DNA of 64,000 nt from Patellaria atrata CBS 101060. Taxonomy: Eukaryota > Ascomycota > Dothideomycetes > Patellariales > Patellariaceae. The stretch lies in assembly GCA_010093705.1 (NCBI GenBank), contig MU006099.1, positions 153,344-217,343 of the forward strand, given 5' to 3'. The position numbers were made by a program, and so were the translations under genes. This document shows positions 23,972-36,817 of the stretch, piece after piece (the first letter of the stretch is position 1; every line of letters begins with the position of its first letter). Under the pieces are notes generated by a model. That model was given only the letters and a program-made list of their open reading frames with translations, did no database searches and was not told the origin of the DNA.

Positions 23972-24539
23972 TGTTGCGGGTTTTTTTTCTTTCTATTTTT
24001 GGTTGGAGGAGAGGTTGTAAGATCTGGGAGGCGTTATGGGGTATGGATGGAGGTGGTCGTGAAGGTTTTGGGCTGCTCGGGGATTGAGATGGTAAGTAGG
24101 CGTCCGTTGTTTCGTTTGGACTAGAGTAAGTCTCTTTGTATATTAGATGGTGGATGGTGACGATGTCAATTTGGTGTATCTGAAATTCTGCTGGATCGGG
24201 TTATCTGTAGGTAAGGTAAGTTTGCTTTTGAATTAAGCTTGTAAAGGGTGTAAATTGATGTAGGTACCGTGAGTCGAACCTTCATAAGTAGTAAAGCAGC
24301 GAGTGTGAGTATGTCGACATTTTGGGTTACATGTGACGTCATCTTCGAGATCACTCAAGTCTCTTATTGAGGGGAAACCTTATGGTGGCTTGTATGTCGA
24401 ATGAACTAAGCTTATGACATCGAACGTCTCTTAAATTCTAGTCATTAGCTAGATAGGTGATATAGAGACGTTAAGAGATTGCTTGACTTATCCAACACAT
24501 TATCCAAAACAGTAAGCAAATCATTTTGCAGAAATTTCT
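23972..24539. other. Intergenic region
   Basis: Upstream of the isochorismatase-like gene and 3' of MED13. No supported gene or clear signal. Confidence 0.5.
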
Positions 24540-27500
24540 CTACAGTTGTTCTCCTCGTGATTCAAGTTCATCACACACCCTCTCCAAACCTTTAACACCT
24601 CTTATCGCAGCAGCAATATGCCATGGGATAGCACCTCCTTTTGTATCCCGCATGCCCCTTAACCTACCTAATATACCCAATCCTCGATAACAAACTATCA
24701 TATCCCTCAGCAAGTTTTCCGCCATATTCCTGAGTCCTACTGATTGTGGACGATCTTGAGACGATGCTGCTGGCGTGATACCAACACCTATACTACTCCC
24801 TGGTATTGATGAAGAGCTTGGCCCACTGGTTCCTGTCGGTGTGGTTAACCCGCCCTCAGCTACGTTTCCAATGGCGCCCAGGTTTCTAGGACTCCCCGCT
24901 TGACCAAACCAAACTATATTAATTCCTATAACAGTTGGCCCTCGGATACTTGAAACATATGTGTCTGAGTCGATGGGGTTGCGAATAGGTGTTCCGTCAC
25001 CGCCACGCTTAACGAGTAGACCACTCGCAATAGCGGGACGGTATTCAATCAAGGAGCGAGAGTTGTTAACGCGATGCGAAAGTATGACTCCCCAGGTGTC
25101 ATCGGTTACGTCAACAAGTCGAGCGTCTGGATCGTTCAGAAGATCCTGAGTCTGGTCCGAAGGGGTGGCAGCGGGGGTGTTCCCAGGTTGATCTGGTGAG
25201 ATTCCTGGTTGTGGTGTGGTCGCTGGCGTCAATGTCGCTGCATTCATTGACTGGTTGAAGTTAGACAATGCAGCCGGAATCAGCTTGATGTTAGGTGATG
25301 GGTCCACAGCAACGAGGAACACCAAGATTGGATTTTGTGATGGTGCGTTGATAAGCGATACCCAAGCTGAAGTCTCTTCCTTATCCATAACACCAGCACT
25401 CGCAATGGAAACACGCCATGTTACGCGTCTGCTCTGTATAATTTGAACTGTGGTCTCCCAGATTTCTCTTGCAACTTCGATAAAGAGGCGATTCCCTGGA
25501 AAACGATAAGAAGCGGTATGCTGGTGTTGTCCCGAGTCATCTGACCAGGCGGCTGTAACCCATGAGCCATCGAAGCTGCAAGCATATCCAACATGTAAGC
25601 GAGATCCCTCATGAAGGAGATCAGGTGGCGGTTCTGAGGCTAACTTGAAAGGGACCATGCGCGGGATGGACTTTTCTAACCGTATTGACGGTGCTGAATA
25701 GATGCTGAGCGCCGAAGCATCTTCCACTGCCGAGGAGGGCGGACAGCGGTCATAAATTTCGCGAACAAGCCGAAATAAGACGTCCCATTCCAATACGACA
25801 GGAGAGTCAAAGGAAGCTACATAATCAATCGGGATAATTTTTAGAATCACATCTGGTACGTTTTCTGTTGGACCTTTCGATGACGAATGCTGCCTGTATG
25901 CTTCGAATAAAGTCCAGAAAGCTGAACAGAGGTGCCACAAAACATCGGCAGTATTGAAAGGATGTACAATATAGATTACGTAGGTGTCAATGTTACTAGT
26001 CTCCTCGGTTTGTGACAGGTCCAAAGATGCTAGTGCGGCTCCAAGTTCAGCGCAAACCTCGTGATAAGATTGCATAGCGTCGTAGAAGGATGGCTCAGTT
26101 GGAACGTCAACAGGGGCAAGACCTTCGACGAAATTTCCAGCCGTTTGCCCTCTAATGTGGGTACCAAGTTTACAGCTATCGTATACGCTGCCAAAGTTCT
26201 CAAGGAATGTCGTCACATGCGGTTTAAGGTCCACACTGCGCGGATAGACACAAAATCCCATGAGATTCTTAGGTCCGCTGGCTGGACCGATGCCTGTAGT
26301 CTCCCAAAAAGAAACAGCAGTCGGGAGCATTTCATATACCGCTTCAGATCTACGTACACGAATGTACGGTTGTGCGATAGGGAATATTGGACTGTAATGA
26401 GTATTGAGAGCATCCCCTTTTCGCTGTACATGCCTGGGCTGGTTCTTGGCGAACTGAGAATTCTCGGGAACTGATTCCTGAATCGCAGCAAATGAAGTGA
26501 TGTCGCATTGCACAGCTCGTTCGAACACTCGACTGGTAGCTAGTTCAATAATTTTTTCGGCTCTTTGATCGTAGTCATGATTGTTCTCTAATGTGGAGTT
26601 ATCAGCGTCTAGTGGGTTCGTGCAGTTTTCCGACGCATCTGTGAGAGTGTTGTAGATAATTTGGTCAGTTACTAGCTGAACGACGGTTATGAAATCACTT
26701 TCGTTGAGATTTAAAGACCTCGGAAGTGTTGATGCTCGGTGGGGTTTAGAAAGGGATGGAGACATTGGAGAGGACAGGGGACTAGCCAATTGTCCTTCAT
26801 CCGCGGATTTAGACCAAGTGACATCCTGTTTTGGGGGAGGTAGTCCAGTTAAGGACCAATCTGCAGGATCACATTCCAACTGCTGTAATAAGGACTCTAG
26901 ACTCTTGGAAGTGTCGTTGTCTAGATCATCTACACAATGTGTATCGTCCATGCTAGCATCATCTTGTGAAAGGTCCCACTTGCGTTTCGTTCTATCTGCA
27001 GTTAACTCTGCCTCGCTCGAGTCTGGTTCATCGTATTGCCCAAATGGAGAGATCCCAGCGAAAGCTACACTGAGATCATCGCTATCCGTATCTGATTCGA
27101 GAGAGGATGAATCTACCTTACGACCCTCGGAATCTTTGGGACCGCCACAACCTGATGGCCCAGACCTAATCTCTAGACGTGGTATCCCTCGTTGTACTGG
27201 AGGTATTTTGAGATCGCTCCGATCAGTTAAATTGATAGAGGGGTGAACACTAGTACCTTTCTCTTTGACTGAGTTTTCTGCGCTATCAGCCATGAAAGCA
27301 AATCGACCTTCGGTATCGTATTTAGCATCGCATAAACTCATATTTTGGCTAAAATCAACGTGATTGAAGACGCTATCATGGTGTCGAGATATGCTCTGAT
27401 CCTGTCCATCAGAATTTGGGCCACTAGAACCTCTTTTAGGTGAGTCAAACAATCGCTTTTTCACAAACAGAGGGGATAATGGTGGACTTTGGGGCGTTCC

Positions 27501-29640
27501 CGATCGAATAGGTTCTTCCTTGATCTCCAAAGAAGGATCCCCGGTGGTTTGAGTAACTTCACACGCGTTCACCGACGGCTTTAGGAGATTGAGATCTGGA
27601 TCCGGCTTGACTTCATCGCGAATATCCACTTTCATTTCTGAGGTGTCTGCAGACTCCTCTCCAACATGTTTCGGAATAGCCTGGTTGGTGTTGATATCGG
27701 TAACTATCTTCCCGTCGTTTTGCTCTGCGTAACCGGAATCGGGTAGCTTCGCATCTACATCGGGAGCACTCAGCATATCATCCAGGGAGCTACCACCTAG
27801 GTCATCAAAAAAATTGAAATCTGCATCTGTGACGCCTGTGTTACCGAACATTTCTTCGTCCATATCCTCAAAGAGATCGTTATTGCCGTCATCCACGGCG
27901 ATATCTGTGTCTATATCCACAAACCCATTAGTGTCGTTCTCCAGTTTTGTAGCATCGACGGAATCACTTGTGGGATGGTTCTCCATATTGTTTTCAAATT
28001 GAGTAGGTTGGGTATCCATGGTCAAGTTTTGTTGAGGGACCTCAATTTGTATGTGACCAGCAATAGATCCATCGGACACAAGACCAGTATGGGAGCCTGA
28101 CACTAACAGTTGATCTGGAGGCGTCGGATAGACACCAGCAATAGCTTGGATATCATTACGAGAATATAGAGGAGATGTTGGGAGGCCTAGTAAGGACTCA
28201 TTCTGTGTTTTGATACTCTGTTCCTCAAGCTGACGCATCTTTCGTCGAGCTTCCACTAACTTGTCCTTTGAGGGTTTTGAGCGAAACCATTCTTCAGCAA
28301 GTCGTAGAGGGTCCTGAAATCCATTTTGAAAAGAATTCTGAAACCAATCTAGACCTTGTCTCCTTCGAATGCAGTGACCAAGACAATATTCAGGAACCAA
28401 GTCGGGCGTAGTATCTAGTTCTCGAGGAAGTTTGGAAGGAGCATAGATGAAACACAACGATGCGGGCCAGCAGAGAGTTCTATGTCGCCAGTTACTTGTA
28501 TCAGGTTTATCCCCAAAGGAGAAAATAACATTTACCCATGCGTTAGGCGTAGTAGGTCTAGGTATGCAAATACCCTTAGAAGCTAGCCATCGGATAACTA
28601 ACCGTTTCCACTCTGATGTTTCTCCAGTGTTCGCCTTAGATTTCACCCTCTTACTACTCCTAATATATTCCGCTTCTACCGAGTCAACAACAGCAAGCTT
28701 CACTAGTGTCCCACTTGGAGCTATTCGAAGAACGGTTCCACTGGGAAAGGTACGATCCATCTTGAGAGTATATGTGGAAAGTTGATAAAGATCCGGCCGC
28801 AACTGAGAATTGGTGGAAATCACTAGAGTTCCCGAGCTTGTGATTTGCGCCCCTAACGTCGTAAGCCATATTGGTCGATTGCTATTTGAGTCCCTCTCTT
28901 CCTCTTCCGAGTACGAAGTAGTTGGTTGTGTGACCAAGAAAGTCCTCGAATTTAAGGGAACTGCTAAAGATTTTTCACTTAGCTGGTACGAGATTGCACC
29001 AACAACTGCTGATATAAAAAGTTCGTATATGAAATCTGCCTCATCTAGGAGACGGCCTCCAGAAGTAGTAGGGGCCACCGCGCCATTGGAATTAGTTTGA
29101 AACGCCCTGGCATTCGTAGCTTGTGTCCCTCTTGTGTTGGGCGGCAATGATATGGTAAAGAGATTTGGGGGTTGGTTACTCGAGATAGACGTTCTGACTA
29201 TAGATTTACATAAATCTGTTACTTTGATTTCTCCATGATGGTTGTCTAGAGCGGTTAGTGATTTAGAAACGCCTAGAAATTTGATTGTTTTACGTACGAG
29301 TAAGATTCGCGCCTTTCACACCACGCAATATCCCTTCTATCTCAAGTTTCAATTGTTCCTGACTTCGATCCGTGGAATGAAAGACGTATATAGAACTCTT
29401 AGCCGTAGATGCGGCAACTAAATACTTCTGTGCTCGAAATAAACCTTCTATTTCTCGTAAATTATTTATAAAAGCGATATCTAACGACCCGGAAGGTCTT
29501 GGGTCATGAGGGGCGTAGACATCGTATATCACGTTCGCAAATCCTGTCTTTTCGAGAATAAGCGCGACGTTATCTATACCAACGAAAGGGAAACTTACAA
29601 CAGCATGTGCGGTTGTTTGACATGTTTTCAGAAACTCCAT
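24540..29640 (-). CDS. MED13: Mediator subunit 13 (SRB9/SSN2), CDK8-module, about 1682 aa
   Basis: This is the largest subunit of the CDK8 kinase module, which docks reversibly on Mediator and modulates RNA polymerase II transcription. Two exons: 29640-29298 and 29245-24540, joined by a 52-bp intron with a perfect CACTAAC branch site. The N-terminus MEFLKTCQTTAHAV and the exon junction leading into HHGEIKVTDLCKSIVR follow the fungal MED13 N-terminal domain. The centre is long, Ser/Asp/Pro-rich and probably disordered. The C-terminal third carries the conserved MED13_C region, with WGVILSHRVNNSRSLIEYRP, IGINIVWFG and the final LRDMIVCYRGLGILGRLRGM followed by PWHIAAAIRGVKGLERV. It is divergent from ENP2. 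Length is within the fungal range. Confidence 0.92.
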
Positions 29641-30300
29641 TGGAGGTCCCTAATGTCCAGTCAAGGAACACTCAAATGGTAAGACCGCTGTTGATGCACT
29701 CCGACAATAGCAATGTGTCTCGTCATCAACTCAGACTATGACCGGACTCGCTTTTATCCAGCACGTCACTATATGCAGTAGCAAGGCCGCCTCCAGCTCG
29801 GAGGTACCCTGCTTGTAATGCTGTGTAGAGAAGGCCTCGGAAGAAGCATACTTCCACACTTGTGGAAATAAAAGGCGAGCTTAGGAAGGCAGGCCCTCGA
29901 GCGATATCGACTCAGTATATCGGGTTTAGCTCAGTCGCGATACGTGTGGTTGCGAGAGTAGCAGTCGCGCAGGGACAATCGATAATCGAGGTCAGATCCA
30001 ACACACATGGGGCGGAGTTATCTATGCTCAGGTAACACTACGCCGATTGATTAATATGAGGCTGGTGAGGTGAGGCCGTAGTGAGGCCGGACAGTAAGGG
30101 TTTCTCGTCTGAACTCTCCTTACACATGGCGGCAGAGCCAATGGGAAGAAAAAGCGACACTCGGTCCGATCGTCTCGCCGCGGCAGTCAACTTTAGGTTA
30201 ATTTTTCGCGATTCGTCATAGCGAGGTACTCTCCCAAGCATAATTTTTTCTTGAAACATTCCCAAATGCGACAACAGCATCGAGTATATCCACGGCCGAG
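29641..30300. promoter_or_regulatory. Divergent promoter region of MED13 and ENP2
   Basis: These 660 bp lie between two head-to-head housekeeping genes. No convincing TATA box or named factor site was recognised. A short minus-strand frame (30038-30280) has no coding features. Confidence 0.45.
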
Positions 30301-32541
30301 ATGAAGATCTCTAACCACTCGGCCATTCCGGTCTATACCATAGCCGGCTCATCTACTGCCAGACCTCTCCCAGAGTGGCTAATTCGCAAGAGAAAACGCA
30401 GCTTAAAGCACGATCCCGAGTTTGCAAACCGAGTGGAACTCCTACAGGACTTCGAATTTGAGGAGGCAAGTTCTTGCGTGAGATCTAGTGAGGATGGCGA
30501 CTGGGTTATGAGTACAGGTGAGCTAGAATTAACGCCCAGTATACTTTGCGAGCATTTAAATTGATATCGAGTAGGAACGTACAAGCCCCAGATTCACGTA
30601 CACTATTTACCACACCTCTCACTATCATTCGCAAGGCACACAGATACCATAAACGAAACATTCATTCTCCTCTCATCTGATTACTCAAAATCCCTACACC
30701 TTCAAACCGACCGTTTTGTACAGCTACATACCCCACAAGGATGTCACTACTCCACTCGTATACCCCGATATGGACGGGATTTGATTTACGACAGAAGGTC
30801 CGCTGAAGCTCTGATACCTTCCACCGGCGTCAATGAAGATGGTTATGGTGAAGTATTTAGACTCAACCTTGAGGTGGGTCGATTCATGAAGGGCTATGAG
30901 GTGGATGTAGGTGGTGACGATTATGATACTGTTGGTGGAGGCGCATTACAGGGAGGTATTAACACTGGGAGTGCGAATACCGCAGCAATCGCAGAACATA
31001 GTCACAACCTTCTCGCGTTTGGAACATCGCTTGGCACAGTTGAATTCTGGGATTCACGGTCTAGAAGTAGAGTTGGTGTCTTACAACTGCCCTCGGATGC
31101 TTCTCCCATGGATAGTCGATCTGAGGTTACTGCTCTCGAATTCCATAGGTCCGGTCTCAGTTTTGCTGCTGGATCTTCTACTGGACTTATACATTTATAT
31201 GATCTGCGGTCTCCTATTCCACTCCTTAAAAAGGATCAAGGTTATGGCTACCCGATTCAAAATCTAAAATTCCTTGACTCTACCTCTACAACCCGAGCGC
31301 AAACCCTAGAACCTAAAATATTATCATCTGACAAGAGAATTATCAAGATATGGGATCCAAGAGACGGAACTCCGTGGACTTCCGTTGAGCCGGCAGTGGA
31401 CCTCAACCACGTAGAGTGGTGCCCTGACAGCGGAATGCTGCTCACGGCAAATGAAGGTCGACAGCAGCACGCATTCTTTATCCCCCAACTTGGTCCCGCA
31501 CCAAAATGGTGCTCTTTCCTGGATAACATGGTAGAAGAAATGGCGGAAGATTCAAATGATCCGAATGCCTTTACTTCGAGCAGTGGTGGAGAGATATACG
31601 ATAACTATAAGTTCCTGACTGTTCCACAACTTCGCGCTTTGAACATAGACCATTTGATTGGTACTACCAGCCTCCTTCGGCCTTACATGCATGGATACTT
31701 TGTCGCTCAAGAGCTGTATGAGCAAGCAAGATTGATTTCGAATCCAGATATGTGGCAGGAACAACGAGCTAAGACAATTCAAGAAAAGATAAACAAGGAG
31801 AGGGAAAGTCGCATCAGAGGAAACAAAAAGATTACCGTAAAGGTTAATCGCAAATTGGTTGAGCGTATCTTAGAACGTGATGAAAAGAATGAGAGGCGGA
31901 AGGCGAAGCGTGTTCTTGAAAAAGGAGGTGATGATGACGCGGTCGGTGCTAACAGACCGGCTGAAGGGGTAGATATGGTTGAGGAGGAAGGGAAAGCTCC
32001 TTCAAGCGGGGTCTTCAAAGATCCTCGTTTTGCCCAACTGTTCCAAGATGAGGATTTCGAGATTGATGAACAGTCTCGAGAATTCCAAGCTCATAATGCT
32101 AGTACCAAACCAACTACCCGGATACCTAGGGGTCTTACGGCGGTAGAAGAAGAGGAACTTGCTGAACATTACGAGTCAAGTACCGAGGAATCTGAGGACG
32201 AGGAGGCGACACGGCAGCGAAGGAGAGATGCGGGTCGAATATCATCTGCATCGTACAAGAAGTCAGGCCATGTCTCTCAACACCCACAGATGGTAGTATC
32301 TTCATCGATAAGAAAACCGCAGCGGAACAGAGACTTATCATTCGGCGCACGAGCAGCTACAATGAAGGGAAAGCGCACAACATCCGCCAAGAATCAAGTT
32401 CTTTCCGGTGACAAAGAAATAACTTTTGCACCGACGCAAAAGCAAAAGCCAGAATTTACGGATGACACGCGTGGAGGAAGAAAGACGTCCAGATTTAAAG
32501 ACAGAAGAAGTGCGAGTGGGAATACATTTAGGAATATGTAA
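30301..32541 (+). CDS. ENP2: ENP2/NOL10-like small-subunit processome protein, about 727 aa
   Basis: This nucleolar WD-repeat protein is needed for 18S rRNA processing in the small-subunit processome. Exons are 30301-30517 and 30575-32541, joined as GTY in the conserved stretch WVMSTGTYKPQIHVHYL. The N-terminus has the family opening NHSAIPVYTIAG and LPEWLIRKRKRSL. WD-type repeats run to about residue 350 (for example GTVEFWDSRSRSRVGVL and IIKIWDPRDGTPW). A NUC153 motif occurs near residue 550 (FKDPRFAQLFQDEDFEIDE). The C-terminus is basic and Lys/Arg-rich with acidic patches, usual for this family. Length is close to the yeast protein. It shares an intergenic region with MED13. Confidence 0.92.
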
Positions 32542-33259
32542 ACAGTCGTCGCTGTGGGAAACGACCCCTGAAACATTATCTACTCTTCCAGAACATGAAG
32601 GTTCCGATAGAGGAACCGGGCAATCATCGATCCATCAGGTCCCGCGAAAATAGAGGGTAGCTATGTGGATTGCGCCTACCAGGATGGATTCGTACGGATA
32701 TCGTATAAGGGTAACTAGCTATCTCTCTTTCCTATAAGGGTTGGCATTTCTCGGTCTTTGTACGCTCCGTGAGTAAGTACTGGTGGCCTTGTCAAGTTTG
32801 AAGTATCAACTGAGTTTGGCTGTTCTTAAATTAAGTCTTGCCCAAGAATGGGATCTCTTGGTACTATATACTCTAGGTTTAACTATACAGTACGATGAAC
32901 GCGATGAGGAGGGGGTGACAGCTGAGTATTCTGTGCTGTCGAAGAAACATAATATGGCTGAATAACCTAGCAGTAGAGCTATATGAGGGTCACCCGCTCT
33001 GGTGCCGAAGAGTTACGTAGAAAGTCAATTATGAAAGAGATTAATTTCAGATTCAGCTTCGAATTACGGAACTGTCCAGTATGAGGTTGAGGCCGGAAAA
33101 GGCGCGCTTTAACGCCGAGGCATCTGGTAACACCTCATTAGCTTGGTGCTTTGACCAGAACAGCGAACTTCACAAAGACCAGCGGCACCACCTCTAAATA
33201 ACTCTTAACGTACTCGGCACTTACGATGCATTTACAGGAATATTCTGCTCCAAGTTATC
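32542..33259. other. Intergenic region
   Basis: 3' flank of ENP2 and 5' flank of the TAPT1-family gene. Short frames at 32426-32653 and 32783-32965 have no support. Confidence 0.5.
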
Positions 33260-36198
33260 ATGAATATCACGCCCGAACTACCCAACGGCACCCCCAGTCA
33301 ACCGCTTCTTCCTCCGGCTACGCCTTCCAAAGATTCGCTACCGACACCAGCATTGACCCCAATTGTTGAGCGGCCACATAACGATGAGGATGAATATTTC
33401 GCAGGAGAGAAAGGAATCTATAAGGAACAAAGTACGAGGAATATAACAACCGACAGGGTACCCGGAGGTCAAGTAAATGAAACGGGACAAAGGACAGTTG
33501 GCTTATCCGCCAATATGCAATCTATAGAGATTTCGGAAGATCAGCGGAAGAGGAATATTGCAAAGATTAGTTCCCCACCTATGGGTCATATGGAAAGCAA
33601 CAAAGTACTCAAGCTATCCCCAGCGCAAATTCAAGAACTCACTTCGTCACCGTCATCAGCTCCCTTGCGCCCAGTATCTTCGTCTCGCGGTGGAGCAACC
33701 CCATTACTTGAACCCTTAGTGGAACCAGAGACCAACGGTAGAACTATAGATCGCAATGACTTGGGAATTCCCGAGAAATATCCTTTGTTCTCAACGGGTG
33801 TGAGAGAAAAGAGTACGTCTGCCAGTAATGGTTCACGGTTAGAAGACACCAAACTCTTGCCAGATCTTCCATCTATAAAAGCTACACCTGGTGCCGTTAA
33901 GATTTCTCGTCCTTTGATGTCCTCGAGAGCGGTATCTACCCCTCCTGTAATGCGTCGAAGGGCATCCTCCAATCGCGGCCCTGCCGTGAAACATGACAGT
34001 AGCACGCCGAAGCAAAACCGTTCGTTACTCCCCTCAATAGAATTTGAGGATTCCAAAAATGCGAAACCTAATGGATCTGATATCCCTTCAAGGGAAGATG
34101 CTGCGTCGCCCATGCCTCCAACTATTCCATTGCCTCCAATGTCCATGCCTACATATCTTCAATTGGAATTGTCATCAGAAAGACCTCCTCCTGTGTATAT
34201 ACATCGATCTGCTACGAGCGACTTTCCTTACGAATCTTCTAAAGTTAAGTTTGAGCGTTTGTTGAACTTCTTAATCTTACCACCCATGGTGGAACGGGTG
34301 CTTTGGTTTGGTGCGTTGGCATGTCTCGACGCGTGGCTCTACACTTTTACAATCCTTCCTCTTCGCTTTTTAAAAGCTTTGATATTACTCGCGCGGTGGT
34401 GGTCGGGAAATGCTGTGCAAGAGGCTAAAGACCTAGCCGCTTTCGTTTATCGTGGTCTTGGAAGGCTTTGGCGGCGGCGCAAAGCTAGGTCTGATATCTC
34501 TACAACATCTACGCCTGCAGGGGACAAAGCTCAATCAAGAAGACCATCGCTTTCCGGGCAATCAGCACAGGGCACGGCGTCTTTGAAAGATGGGCTAAGC
34601 GTTACCACGAACATAGCACAGGAACCGAAACGTAACCGGCCGAGAGCCGCTTTCTATAGACATCGCAGGACGAAATCAACCCCTTCATTATTGACACCCA
34701 ATCATAAGGCGGATATTCTTAAGGGACTACTTGTATTATCAACATGTTTTATTCTTATGCGGTTTGACGCAAGTAGAATGTATCATGGCATTCGTGGTCA
34801 AGCTGCTATCAAGCTTTATGTTATTTATAATGTTCTAGAAGTAAGTTCAATCCCGTGAAAGCAGAGATCAAATACTTATATTAATTTTAGGTTTGTGACC
34901 GTTTATTCTCTGCCATTGGTCAAGATGTCTTAGAATGTCTCTTCTCTCGCGAAACGCTTGAACGAAATGCAGACGGTCGCAGCAAAATTCTCCGTCCGTT
35001 CTGGATGTTTCTTCTTGCTCTAACTTATACAGTTATCCACTCAACAGCTCTTTTTTATCAAGTCATTACCCTGAACGTGGCGGTCAATTCGTACTCCAAC
35101 GCCTTACTTACGCTACTGATGTCGAACCAATTCGTGGAAATTAAAGGCACAGTCTTTAAGAAGTTTGAAAAGGAAAACTTATTCCAGTTGACGTGTGCAG
35201 ACGTCGTTGAACGCTTCCAACTGTGGCTGATGCTTATGATCATTGCTCTGCGGAACATCGTGGAAGTAGGGGGCTTAAGCATTTCATTGGGACAATCGAT
35301 CGGATCCGGTAGTGCGAATAGCCTAGGGGGGAACGCGACAAGTGGCCCGCTTAGAGGAAGTAGTATCATACCGAAGAGTTTTACAATCTTTCCTAAGTGG
35401 ACCGGTCAAGTTTTAGGACCCTTCTTACTGGTCCTGGGAAGTGAAATGCTCGTAGACTGGCTTAAGCACGCCTACATCAACAAGTTCAATAACACGAAGC
35501 CCGCCATATATGGCCGGTTCTTGGACGTACTAGCGAAGGACTATTATTCTCATGCTTTCGCAGATCAGAGTCTAACAAAACGCCTCGGTTTACCCGTTCT
35601 GCCGCTCTCATGTCTTTTCATCAGGGCATCCCTCCAAACATACCACATGTTTCTTGCGACACATATGCCGCTTCCGCTCCCCTCGACGGCAACTTCTCTC
35701 GTCGAGTCAGAGTCGACAGCTGAACCTGCTACTACTGCAGCTCTCGCCCACATTGACCAGCTCTTCCGCCGCGCACTAGGTCGTAGTTCTTGGGGTGGTG
35801 GGTCAGGTGACGAAGCCACGGAGGGTTTTAGCTGGTTCAATGTCGATGATATCATCGCATTAGCGACCATGCTCATAGTCTTCCTTGTCATATTTCTAAC
35901 CCTCTTGGCCATAAAATTGTGCCTGGGCATGGTGTTACTGACATATGCACGTGCGCGTTATAGGGGCATGAAGGTCAGGGAGAGCATGAGTGTTGATACG
36001 GGTGGGAAGAGAGTCGGGGGTTGGGGCGTAGTAGAAGTGGATGAGGATAAGAGACGATGGATCTATAAGGATGATCCAGAAGGGTTGAAGGCACTCAGGG
36101 ACAGGGAGGCTAGGGCAAGGGAAAGGGATGCGAAAGGAGGCGGAGACTCTCTTGGAAGCGTTAGCAGGTATTCTATGGTTGCTAAGAGGATCTGGTAG
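33260..36198 (+). CDS. TAPT1/DUF747-family membrane protein (Emp65-like), about 962 aa
   Basis: This is a polytopic membrane protein of the TAPT1 family; yeast Emp65 works in the ER with the SUN-like Slp1 protein in folding quality control, while the vertebrate member acts in ciliary and axial development. Exons are 33260-34840 and 34891-36198, joined as YNVLEVCDRLFSAIGQD, a strongly conserved family stretch. About 325 N-terminal residues are Ser/Pro-rich and disordered. The membrane domain (about residues 325-765) includes FERLLNFLILPPMVERVLW, YTVIHSTALFYQVITLNVAV and NSYSNALLTLLMSNQFVEIK. Another hydrophobic segment (IALATMLIVFLVIFLTLLAI) follows near residue 845. The last 80 residues are charged. 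The family call is secure; the orthologue name is inferred. Confidence 0.9.
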
Positions 36199-36817
36199 GA
36201 CACTTGGAGTGTAACATATTAGTCTATATTCATATCAAAGAGTTGTAGGACCACTAGTCGGATTCAAGACTAGTGGGATACACAGATTACAAAGACGATT
36301 AACTCCAATTCCAACCTCGCCCGAACCTAAGCAATGCCGTACAACAACTAACTGAACAGCAAACCTCTTCATTGCTTAAACATCCAATGGTTTCAATAAG
36401 AACGTTAGAACTGTACTCGTTAAATGGAGTACAGTATAGTTATATCAAACGAGGTTCACTCCTAGAACTAAGGCAGCCGTTGATCCTTCCTTAGGCTACC
36501 TCGGCAACTTGTAGTCGCTCAGCATTGACACGTCTTGCTAATTTTTCAACGTCACTCATTTTCATGTCCAGCTCTTCTCAGTATTTTCCCTTTTTGGAAT
36601 ATCAATGGCACAGTGGAGAGTCCAATTGAACTAGCCCATGATATAGATAACTTAAACGCGGTCATTAGGAGCTCTACTCATTGTCCCATCAACTACACAC
36701 CACCCTTAACCCCCTCATAGCCCCCGTCATCATATTATCATACAAATTTCTCACTCAGCATCACCCATCCCATTTCCACCCAATCACACCCCTCCCCTAT
36801 CCTCCCACCCAACCACA
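36199..36817. other. Intergenic region
   Basis: No gene. The sequence immediately before the hydrolase ATG is very C/A-rich, as is common for fungal leaders. Confidence 0.5.

Noticed and set aside
24260-24300. GTCGAACC-like T-loop word suggesting a tRNA
   Set aside because: No matching acceptor stem, D-arm or anticodon arm could be folded around it; the same holds for TTCGAATC words near 610, 15290 and 56825.
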